Positions 1 to 5,453 of a DNA stretch of 5,976 bases are shown here, piece after piece; position 1 is the first letter of the stretch, and each line of letters starts with the position of its first letter. Below the pieces are notes generated by a model that was not told the origin of the DNA, made no database searches, and worked only from the letters and a program-made list of their open reading frames with translations. Location: positions 1 to 5,976 of the forward strand of contig JAJYBO010000191.1 of assembly GCA_021778975.1 (NCBI GenBank). The letters run 5' to 3'. The stretch is from Deltaproteobacteria bacterium. GTDB taxonomy: Bacteria; Desulfobacterota; Desulfobacteria; Desulfobacterales; Desulfatirhabdiaceae. The translations under genes were made by a program, and so were the position numbers.

Positions 1-668
1 CAAAGGACTTCTTCGGTAACATCATTGTCGAAACTGGCGTCTTTCCAGCAGGAAGGATTCCAGTTATATTGGTCGTGAAACGTTTTTTGGATAGCGTCTA
101 TAGGCGTATCGGCAAATTCGCCCCGATAGTGGATGTATTCCATATGCCGGTGACCGTCGAGGTCGAAGGGCTGGAAAATTGAATCCGCGTTTCCATCGAA
201 CTCCAGAGGTGCAATGCGGAAGCGCTTGCAGAGATCAATGTTGAAAGCCGGGGTGGCTTTGACCCATACCCCATTCAGGTGGATGGAGGTGTAACCATGC
301 CAGCAAAACGTATCTGTTTTCATCTGCTCTCGCATCCGCGCGGTCGAAAGGTGATTCCGAACATCGGCGAAACCCAGTCGCGCCGGTATCTGCATTACCC
401 GGCAACAGGCCGCCAGAAGAATCGCTTTGGCGATACACCAGCTTCGACCGGCGCGCAGCGTTGTGCTGGCTTTAAGCCCATCTACGGTGAGGTCAATTCG
501 GTAAGGATCGTACCAGATGCCGTCCCGCACTGCATAATAGAGGCGAATGGCCTGTGCTGTCGCATCAGGAGCATCACCGGCGTTGTTCCGGGCAAAGGTC
601 TGGACAGAAGGGTGATCGCTGTCAATCGTAGGGGTGGAAATCAGGTATTGTTGCATGTCGAGATTCAT
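1..668 (-). CDS. Transglutaminase-like cysteine protein (3' end cut by window edge)
   Basis: Direct minus-strand translation gives 222 uninterrupted codons running off the left edge, so the C-terminus is missing. The fold signature is a transglutaminase-like core. The segment SWCIAKAILLAACCRVMQIP carries the presumed nucleophile Cys78, followed by PARLGFADVRNH (95-106). A second motif, CWHGYTSIHLNGVWVKATP, carries the presumed catalytic His124. After it come PAFN and a LEFDGNADSIFQPFD stretch (155-169) that I recall from bacterial stand-alone transglutaminase-like proteins. The usual Asp 15 residues after the His is Thr139 here. No signal peptide or membrane segment is visible, so a cytoplasmic location is likely. 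The start ATG at 668 overlaps the rlmB stop as ATGA, which favours it over the in-frame ATG at 656; neither has a good Shine-Dalgarno. The family includes proteases, deamidases and crosslinking enzymes, so the substrate and reaction are unknown. Fold confidence is high; function is open. Confidence 0.88.
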   Translation of the reverse strand, partial: MNLDMQQYLISTPTIDSDHPSVQTFARNNAGDAPDATAQAIRLYYAVRDGIWYDPYRIDLTVDGLKASTTLRAGRSWCIAKAILLAACCRVMQIPARLGFADVRNHLSTARMREQMKTDTFCWHGYTSIHLNGVWVKATPAFNIDLCKRFRIAPLEFDGNADSIFQPFDLDGHRHMEYIHYRGEFADTPIDAIQKTFHDQYNWNPSCWKDASFDNDVTEEVL

Positions 669-1399
669 TGGAGGATAACCGCCTTTCGCTGACGCAGCAC
701 TTCATACATGACCACGGCGCCGGCCGCGGACGCATTCAGTGAATTGATATCGGCTTTCTGAGGAATGGAAACTAAAAAATCGCAGTGTTTTCGCACCAGA
801 GGGCGAATGCCTTTTTCTTCGCCGCCAATGACGATAGCGGTTGCACCCGTCCAGTCTGTATCATATATAGACCGGTCACCAGATTTATCCAGCCCCGCAA
901 TCCATACGCCGTCTTGTTTGAGCTTCTGGATAGCGGTGGTCAGGTTGGTGACCATGGCCAGTTTCATGTGCTCCATGGCGCCTGCCGATGCTTTTGAAAC
1001 CGATGGCAATGCCGATGCCGACCGGTCCTTGGGGAATATGACACCGCTGACACCCGCACACAATGCGGTGCGGATCAATGCCCCCATGTTCTGGGGATCC
1101 ACAATACCGTCTAAAAGCAACAGGAAAAGCGGTGATGGGGTGCTGGTCAGTGTTTCCATATCCACCAGAGGATATTCACCCACCCTGGCGGCGACCCCCT
1201 GATGCGATTCACTGCCGGAAAGCCCGGCAATCTGAGCTGCAGAAACGGTATGAACAGGGAGATGCCGTGTCTGCGCCAGCGCGGTCACTTCTGGAAATCG
1301 AGCGCCGTCTTTGGCGATAAAAATCTCCAGACACGTTCTTCTACCGGCCCTGAGCGCTTCGCTTACGGGATGAAGACCATACAGGATTTCGGTTTTCAT
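665..1399 (-). CDS. rlmB: 23S rRNA (guanosine-2'-O)-methyltransferase RlmB, TrmH/SpoU family
   Basis: This 244-residue protein matches the usual length and order of RlmB: an N-terminal substrate-binding domain (LYGLHPVSEAL at 6-16, then GVAARVGEYP near 68-77) and a C-terminal SPOUT (trefoil-knot) domain. The three SpoU motifs are all present. Motif 1 is DPQNMGALIRTA (101-112, with Asn104 and Arg110), motif 2 is VIGGEEKGI (190-198), and motif 3 is IPQKADINSLNASAAGAVV (212-230). Family knowledge: RlmB uses S-adenosylmethionine to 2'-O-methylate a guanosine (G2251 in E. coli) in the peptidyl-transferase-centre P loop of 23S rRNA. A TrmH-family enzyme acting on tRNA is the alternative, but the N-terminal domain favours RlmB. 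It overlaps gmk upstream and the transglutaminase-like gene downstream by four bases each (ATGA), so translation is probably coupled; no separate Shine-Dalgarno is obvious. Confidence 0.93.
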   Translation of the reverse strand: MKTEILYGLHPVSEALRAGRRTCLEIFIAKDGARFPEVTALAQTRHLPVHTVSAAQIAGLSGSESHQGVAARVGEYPLVDMETLTSTPSPLFLLLLDGIVDPQNMGALIRTALCAGVSGVIFPKDRSASALPSVSKASAGAMEHMKLAMVTNLTTAIQKLKQDGVWIAGLDKSGDRSIYDTDWTGATAIVIGGEEKGIRPLVRKHCDFLVSIPQKADINSLNASAAGAVVMYEVLRQRKAVILQ

Positions 1400-2034
1400 G
1401 AGACACGCCGCGATGATGAGGGATGTGGATTTTGGTGGTAGCGTTCTATCAGGGATATCAGTTCGCTGACAGCGGTTTCCAGATTGTCGTTGACAATGGT
1501 GTGGCGATAGCGATGGGCCTCCGCCATTTCATGACAGGCGTTTTTCATCCGGATTTCGATGACATCCTGACGATCCGTTCCTCTGCTTTCCAATCGTTGT
1601 CTTAAGACATCCAGCGATGGCGGCATGATAAAAACGGTAACACTGTCGGGATATCGCTTGAGGATTTTGAACGTTCCCTGAACATCTATATCCAGTAAAA
1701 TGTCCTTTCCGGCATGAATACCAGCGTCAATGAATTCCGCGGAAGTTCCATAATAATTGCCATGCACCTGCGCCCATTCCGCCCATCCGTTTGATTCGAT
1801 CTTCTGGATAAATGCCTCCACCGTGATGAAGTGATAATCTTTTCCATCCGTTTCTCCATCTCTGGGAGGCCGTGTGGTGTGCGATATCGAGTACAGCATG
1901 TCTGGAAAATGACGGCGCGCGGCCATGCACAGGGTGGACTTTCCGGCGCCGGACGGAGCGGAAAAAATGAAGAGTCGCCCCTCTGGATGACCAGATTCAG
2001 GAGGCGTTTCCAACTGGTTTGAAACAATGCTCAT
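1396..2034 (-). CDS. gmk: Guanylate kinase
   Basis: Guanylate kinase phosphorylates GMP (and dGMP) to the diphosphate with ATP in the cytoplasm, an essential step toward GTP. The 212-residue product has the P-loop APSGAGKS (26-33). The GMP-binding region SHTTRPPRDGETDGKDYHF (51-69) includes the TTRPPR arginines, and HGNYYGTS (91-98) and DILLDIDVQG (111-120) follow. The lid/C-terminal segment has LRQRLESRGTD (144-154). The length is typical, with about 19 extra residues ahead of the first beta strand. The ATG forms an ATGA overlap with the remA stop, and its own stop overlaps the rlmB start in the same way, placing it firmly inside the operon. In many bacteria rpoZ follows gmk; here rlmB does. 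Odd detail: the stretch before the GNYYGT motif reads WAQVHGNYYGT, with His where the family usually has Phe. Confidence 0.97.
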   Translation of the reverse strand: MSIVSNQLETPPESGHPEGRLFIFSAPSGAGKSTLCMAARRHFPDMLYSISHTTRPPRDGETDGKDYHFITVEAFIQKIESNGWAEWAQVHGNYYGTSAEFIDAGIHAGKDILLDIDVQGTFKILKRYPDSVTVFIMPPSLDVLRQRLESRGTDRQDVIEIRMKNACHEMAEAHRYRHTIVNDNLETAVSELISLIERYHQNPHPSSSRRVS

Positions 2035-2345
2035 TTTGGAATTATTCCAGATCCTTCGGTCTCTTTCAGCGTTAAAAGCCGCTGAGATATGGTTTCGGTT
2101 TGAATGGCGGACAGGATGACATGGTTGCTGTCTGTAATCAGTACGGAACGGGTTTTGCGGCCCTGGGTGACATCAATCAGGCGTTTATCGTCTTTGGCTT
2201 CGTCCTTCAGACGTTTTGCCGGCGCCGAGTTTGGGGAAATGACGGCGATGATTCTGTTCGCGATGACGATGTTGCCGAATCCGACGTTCAGCAGCATTGA
2301 ATTGAGTCTGGAACTGGCCTGGCTGACAATAGCTTCCAAAGACAC
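2031..2345 (-). CDS. remA: RemA/DUF370-family DNA-binding regulatory protein
   Basis: The family signature is complete. The block LLNVGFGNIVIANRIIAVIS is followed by PNSAPAKRLKDEAKDD and LIDVTQGRKTRSVLITDSNH, then VILSAIQTETISQRLL. Bacillus subtilis RemA is a ring-forming DNA-binding protein that activates biofilm-matrix and osmoprotection genes; what the Gram-negative members regulate is not settled. The sandwich between yicC and gmk is the classical context. The start is uncertain. The coordinates use the longest form (GTG at 2345, 104 residues). The Shine-Dalgarno-like GAGAGAGG at 2346-2353 touches that GTG but sits 6 bases before an in-frame TTG at 2339, giving 102 residues. Family homology begins at an ATG at 2297 (88 residues), which lacks a visible ribosome site. 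The stop overlaps the gmk start as ATGA. Identity is secure; the first 16 residues are not. Confidence 0.9.
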   Translation of the reverse strand: MSLEAIVSQASSRLNSMLLNVGFGNIVIANRIIAVISPNSAPAKRLKDEAKDDKRLIDVTQGRKTRSVLITDSNHVILSAIQTETISQRLLTLKETEGSGIIPK

Positions 2346-2353
2346 CCTCTCTC
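2346..2353 (-). promoter_or_regulatory. Shine-Dalgarno-like site for remA
   Basis: The minus strand reads GAGAGAGG, starting inside the yicC stop codon. It directly abuts the GTG at 2345, leaving no spacer, but stands 6 bases from the in-frame TTG at 2339. If this is the working site it argues for the TTG start over both the GTG and the family-conserved ATG at 2297. The call is based on spacing alone. Confidence 0.5.
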
Positions 2354-3230
2354 ATTCGATATTTTGAACCTGTTCACGGATCTTTTCAATGCCAGTTTTA
2401 ATCTCCACCACCTGATACGCGATGGCGGGGTTTTCGGCTTTGGACCCCAGGGTGTTGATTTCCCGCTGCATTTCCTGAAGCAGAAAATTCAGTTTTCGAC
2501 CCGCCGGCTCCGGAGCGTTCATTATATTCCGAAATTGAAATATATGGCTTCTGGCCCTGACGATTTCTTCGGAAATGTCTCCCCGATCCGCGTAAAAAGC
2601 GGCTTCCTGCGCCAGACGCGCAGGGTCTATCTCTACAACGCCTCGGGTGATCTGCTGGATGCGTTGAAGCAGTTTAGCCTGAATCGTCTCTAAGGAATCG
2701 CATCGCCCCTCGATAGCGTCTATCTGTTTTTCCATGATATCGAGACGTTCACGGATATCCGCCGCCAGATAATCGCCTTCTTTGGCCCGCATTTCGATCA
2801 GGTGGTCGAGTGCTGTCTGGACACATGGTTGCACGATATCCCACGCGGCATCCATGTTTTTTTCGGTTTCGGCCGGTTTGATGATGCCGTTGCACCCGAT
2901 CAGCATTTCCAGCGACACGGAGTCTGTCAGAGAAAACATACGGATGATGCTGTTCAGGACATCATAATAGGCTTTGGCTCTGGATTCGTCAATCTCGAAA
3001 GCGACGGTTGCAGCGGTCGGATCTGAAATCTGAAGATAAACGTCCAGCCTTCCGCGGGTGATTCTTTCGGAAAGAATGGCTTTGATTTTTTCTTCAAAGG
3101 GCGGATATCCGGGAGGCATTTTGAGCGATATGTCCAGAGATTTGCTGTTGCAGCCGCGGATTTCGCAGCTTGCAGCAATGGCGTCTCGAGACAGTTTGTG
3201 GCTTCCAAAGGCCGTCATGCTGAGAATCAT
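2352..3230 (-). CDS. yicC: YicC/YloC-family endoribonuclease
   Basis: This is a 292-residue protein of the usual family length. The N-terminus MILSMTAFG matches the canonical MIRSMTAFG start. The N-terminal YicC domain continues with SCEIRGCNSKSLDISLKMP (21-39) and a LSERITRGRLDVYLQ segment (53-67). The C-terminal DUF1732 domain carries RLAQEAAFYADRGDISEEIV (205-224), RSHIFQF (227-233) and the hallmark end NTLGSKAENPAIAYQVVEIK to IREQVQNIE (259-292). The middle (about 140-200) is rich in charged heptad-like helix and may be coiled. Family knowledge: E. coli YicC and B. subtilis YloC are ribonucleases or adaptors in RNA turnover, including small-RNA decay. AAGGAG at 3242-3247 lies 11 bases before the ATG. 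It starts 22 bases after the methyltransferase stop and ends 6 bases before the longest remA start, so it is co-transcribed with both. Confidence 0.94.
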   Translation of the reverse strand: MILSMTAFGSHKLSRDAIAASCEIRGCNSKSLDISLKMPPGYPPFEEKIKAILSERITRGRLDVYLQISDPTAATVAFEIDESRAKAYYDVLNSIIRMFSLTDSVSLEMLIGCNGIIKPAETEKNMDAAWDIVQPCVQTALDHLIEMRAKEGDYLAADIRERLDIMEKQIDAIEGRCDSLETIQAKLLQRIQQITRGVVEIDPARLAQEAAFYADRGDISEEIVRARSHIFQFRNIMNAPEPAGRKLNFLLQEMQREINTLGSKAENPAIAYQVVEIKTGIEKIREQVQNIE

Positions 3231-3252
3231 GCCGATTGTGTCTCCTTTCTTG

Positions 3253-4017
3253 TCAGAAATACTCAGGTTTTTTCATCGTAGAATGCACCGTTTGGAAAAG
3301 AACACCTTTCGGCTTTTGGGAATATACAACCAGACTTTTTCCCAAAACGGGGTTCAGTAACCGGTCCAGAAACCGTGTCAATCGGGGCTTTGTCAGAATA
3401 TCCCAGGTCAGCAGACGGTGGTACAGGTTTACCAGCGTCACATCTTCACGGTCATGGCCTGCCAGACATTTCAGCCACCAATAAGGCGAGTGCAGGCTGT
3501 GTGCATAATGGTGGAGATATGGAATGACGCCGCCCGTTTTCAGCAACCGCTGCAGACGATGGTTGCGGTAAATGCGGATATGACCTCCGGGCGTCTGGTG
3601 ATAGGCGTTCGATAGCGCCCAGCAGATTCTTTCGGGAAAATATCGGGGTACACTCACCACCAGGATGCTTCCGGGTTTCAATACCCGAATAATTTCCGCG
3701 ATGGCTCCGGCATCTTCATGGATATGTTCCAGCACCTCGGAGCAGATCACTACATCGAAACTGGCATCCTCGAAGGGCAGGGCGGTGATATTGGCCATCA
3801 AAAGAGTCCACCGTCCGCGGCCATGCGCGCCCAGACGGTCATGGAAACACAGCCGTTTCCTGGCTTCCTGGAGATCGGAATGGCTGATATCTGCGCCGAT
3901 GACCGACACCTCGGGCTGCTGATAGGCCGCGGCCGTATGGCGTCCGGTTCCGCAGCCGATGTCCAGAATTCGGTCATTCGGGCGTATCGAAATCTTTTTA
4001 AAATCAACGGTGATCAT
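3253..4017 (-). CDS. Class I SAM-dependent methyltransferase
   Basis: The 254-residue product shows a Rossmann-type methyltransferase core: motif I ILDIGCGTGRH (17-27), an acidic end of strand 2 in IGADIS (40-45), and FEDASFDVVICSEVLEHI (82-99), which is the Methyltransf_11-type motif IV plus post-motif. RVLKPGSILVVSVP follows (111-124). The C-terminal part (about 140-210) is aromatic- and His-rich, including HHYAHSLHSPYWWLKCLAG (169-187), and may bind the acceptor or touch a membrane surface. No signal peptide or membrane helix is seen. The open frame extends to 4221, but the extra 68 codons lie inside the glycosyltransferase gene and look non-protein-like. The ATG at 4017 has GGGAGG 6 bases upstream and starts just before motif I. 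It overlaps the glycosyltransferase end by 14 bases, so the two probably act on the same glycan or lipid-linked molecule. The acceptor is unknown. Confidence 0.9.
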   Translation of the reverse strand: MITVDFKKISIRPNDRILDIGCGTGRHTAAAYQQPEVSVIGADISHSDLQEARKRLCFHDRLGAHGRGRWTLLMANITALPFEDASFDVVICSEVLEHIHEDAGAIAEIIRVLKPGSILVVSVPRYFPERICWALSNAYHQTPGGHIRIYRNHRLQRLLKTGGVIPYLHHYAHSLHSPYWWLKCLAGHDREDVTLVNLYHRLLTWDILTKPRLTRFLDRLLNPVLGKSLVVYSQKPKGVLFQTVHSTMKKPEYF

Positions 4018-5251
4018 CCATAGCCTCCCGATATGCGGCAACGGTTTTCTCCGCGGCCCGGCGCCATGTGAAGTGCCGATGAACCCGCTCATATCCCGCC
4101 CACCCCAACCGATGCGCCCGATCCGGATCGTCCAGCAACGCCGCGATTGCCTTTGCCAGGGCGTCCGGATCTTCTGGAGGCACCAAAATGCCGGCGTCTC
4201 CGACAACTTCGGGCAATGCACCGCCGGTCGTGCTGATGACCGGTACGGCGCAGGCCATGGCCTCGCCTACCGGCAGCCCGAATCCTTCATATACGGATGG
4301 CACCACCGCGATGGACGCCCTGGCGTATTGACGGACAAATTCCTCATGAGAAATACGGCCGGTAAATGTCACAATTCTTCCGATGCCCAGATGGGTGATC
4401 AATCGGACAATGCCGCCGTTTTTTTTGGGCGATCCCACCACCACCAGCCGAATTTTTCGAGTCCTGGACAGGGTTTTTACCGCGTGCAGCAGATAATAGA
4501 GACCTTTTAGCGGGGTGTCGGCGCTGTTGGTGACGATGATCCGGTTTTTTTCTCGTGCGATATCTCGGATAGGGTAAAACAGCTCTGTGTCAATCCCGTT
4601 GGGAACCACCCGGAATTTGTGTGATGGAATGTTGAAATCCGTGCTGATGTCGTCCCTCGCGCAGTCGGATACGGTGATGATATGCGATAGAGAGCGGGAT
4701 ACCCGCTTCTGCATGCCGATAAACGAGTACCACCTCAGATACTTGAACTTCTTCCAGGCCGACGTCACTGAACGCACGGCGATGCGGCGATCCACCGTAA
4801 TGGGATGATGGATGGTCGCAACGACGGGAATGTTTCTGGCGATAGCCCACAGGCCGTATGACAGGCTCTGGTTGTCATGCACGATATCGTAATGCTGGAA
4901 CCTGGATTGCAGAAATCGCCATGCCCGTACGCCGAATGTAAACGGTTCCGGAAACCCCATTGTGGAAACGCCTATCCATTCCATCAGGTTGACGGGGTCG
5001 GAAAGTTCTTTCAGAGAGGGAGTTCTGAAGAGATCGTCTGGATTGTAGAGATCCAGACAGGGAAGTTGGAACACGGAAATGCCCTGTTCAGGATGCAATT
5101 GCGGCGGTCCGGATACGATATCCACCCGATGCCCCAGATCGCGCAATGCGCGGCTGAGATTTCGGATATATACACCCTGGCCGCCGCAATGAGGATTACT
5201 GCGGTAGCTTAACAGGCATATTTTCAAGGGGGATTGACACTGGCCATTCAT
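4004..5251 (-). CDS. Family 4 (GT-B fold) glycosyltransferase
   Basis: This 415-residue GT-B enzyme should transfer a sugar from a nucleotide-sugar donor with retention. The N-terminal Glyco_transf_4 domain begins KICLLSYRSNPHCGGQGVYI (10-29), with the Gly-Gly loop and an amphipathic helix after it, and has ATIHHP at 145-150. The C-terminal domain starts near FRVVPNGIDTELFYP (213-227). TPLKGLYYLLHA (246-257) corresponds to the conserved Lys region. The donor-site E-x7-E motif is YEGFGLPVGEAMACAVPVIS (321-340; Glu322 and Glu330), followed by GGALPEVVGDAGILVPPEDP. It probably acts at the cytoplasmic face of the inner membrane on a surface glycan or glycolipid; donor and acceptor cannot be told. 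The ATG at 5251 has only a weak ribosome site; a TTG at codon 9 would make the more usual short N-terminus but has none. It is the first gene after the 5252-5453 gap and overlaps the methyltransferase by 14 bases. Confidence 0.93.
   Translation of the reverse strand: MNGQCQSPLKICLLSYRSNPHCGGQGVYIRNLSRALRDLGHRVDIVSGPPQLHPEQGISVFQLPCLDLYNPDDLFRTPSLKELSDPVNLMEWIGVSTMGFPEPFTFGVRAWRFLQSRFQHYDIVHDNQSLSYGLWAIARNIPVVATIHHPITVDRRIAVRSVTSAWKKFKYLRWYSFIGMQKRVSRSLSHIITVSDCARDDISTDFNIPSHKFRVVPNGIDTELFYPIRDIAREKNRIIVTNSADTPLKGLYYLLHAVKTLSRTRKIRLVVVGSPKKNGGIVRLITHLGIGRIVTFTGRISHEEFVRQYARASIAVVPSVYEGFGLPVGEAMACAVPVISTTGGALPEVVGDAGILVPPEDPDALAKAIAALLDDPDRAHRLGWAGYERVHRHFTWRRAAEKTVAAYREAMDDHR
4024..4029 (-). 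promoter_or_regulatory. Shine-Dalgarno of the methyltransferase gene
   Basis: The minus strand has GGGAGG inside the last codons of the glycosyltransferase, 6 bases upstream of the ATG at 4017. This fixes the methyltransferase start at 4017 and rules against the long upstream extension of the frame. The ATG at 4021, in the glycosyltransferase frame, lies only 2 bases from the site and is not a competing start. Confidence 0.75.
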
Positions 5252-5401
5252 ATCGGTTGACTCTGAAAAAAATGTTCGCGATGACGCCGGGATGTCCGTA
5301 ACTACCGATGTGTATTCATGGCAACGTCGGAATTGTATCGAAAAAGCAGACAGCGCGGCAAGGCGGTTATCAAAAAATTATCGGCAATGCAGCGTTTTCT
5401 G
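5252..5401. other. Intergenic leader between the EF-G hairpin and the operon
   Basis: These 150 bases separate the EF-G-type gene and its hairpin from the glycosyltransferase start. I see no convincing coding frame in them. The stretch contains the candidate promoter, two TTGCCG hexamers on the minus strand (5356-5361 and 5382-5387), a GATAA direct repeat flanking a T-run (5366-5382), and a run of seven A on the plus strand at 5266-5272 (T on the transcript). No recognisable riboswitch or small RNA is apparent. Confidence 0.5.
5332..5361 (-). promoter_or_regulatory. Possible sigma70-type promoter of the seven-gene operon
   Basis: On the minus strand, TTGCCG (5356-5361) is followed after 18 bases by TACAAT (5332-5337), a 4/6 and a 5/6 match to the -35 and -10 consensus. 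Transcription would begin near 5325 and give a leader of about 75 nucleotides before the glycosyltransferase ATG. It is the best such pair I found in the gap between the EF-G hairpin and the operon. Single promoter matches by eye are often false. Confidence 0.35.
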
Positions 5402-5442
5402 AAACGGTCGGGAGCTGTGAATTTCACAGCCCCCGACCGTTT
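5402..5442 (-). terminator. Long GC-rich inverted repeat, likely terminator of the EF-G-type gene
   Basis: Arms 5402-5420 and 5424-5442 pair over 19 positions with one A/C mismatch (5413 with 5431), closing a 3-base loop (5421-5423). The outer part pairs AAACGGTCGGG with CCCGACCGTTT. The repeat lies 11 bases past the EF-G-type stop codon, where a terminator belongs. On the minus-strand transcript only three U close the stem and the next bases are CAGAAAACG, so the U-tract is weak. It may end transcription inefficiently, protect the 3' end, or need a factor. It contains no coding sequence. Confidence 0.65.
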
Positions 5443-5453
5443 GCGTCGAGAGG

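Noticed and set aside
235..438. Minus-strand 67-codon open frame
   Set aside because: It is out of frame with the transglutaminase-like gene that covers the same positions and shows no motif of its own.
279..692. Plus-strand 137-codon open frame
   Set aside because: It is antisense to the transglutaminase-like gene, whose minus-strand frame shows clear catalytic motifs over the same bases; the plus-strand product has no recognisable motif.
765..1202. Plus-strand 145-codon open frame
   Set aside because: It is antisense to rlmB, covers its SPOUT domain, and has no independent coding signature.
4018..4221. Upstream extension of the methyltransferase frame by 68 codons
   Set aside because: It lies wholly within the glycosyltransferase C-terminal domain, its residues (rich in Arg, Trp, Gly) match no methyltransferase feature, and a well-spaced GGGAGG supports the ATG at 4017.
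3959..4510. Plus-strand 183-codon open frame, the longest on that strand
   Set aside because: It runs antisense to the glycosyltransferase catalytic domain and the methyltransferase start; the composition is Arg/Pro/Gly-rich shadow and no ribosome site or motif was seen.
5366..5387. GATAA direct repeats and duplicate TTGCCG as an operator
   Set aside because: The repeats are short, the spacing is irregular and no dyad symmetry is present, so no regulator site can be supported.
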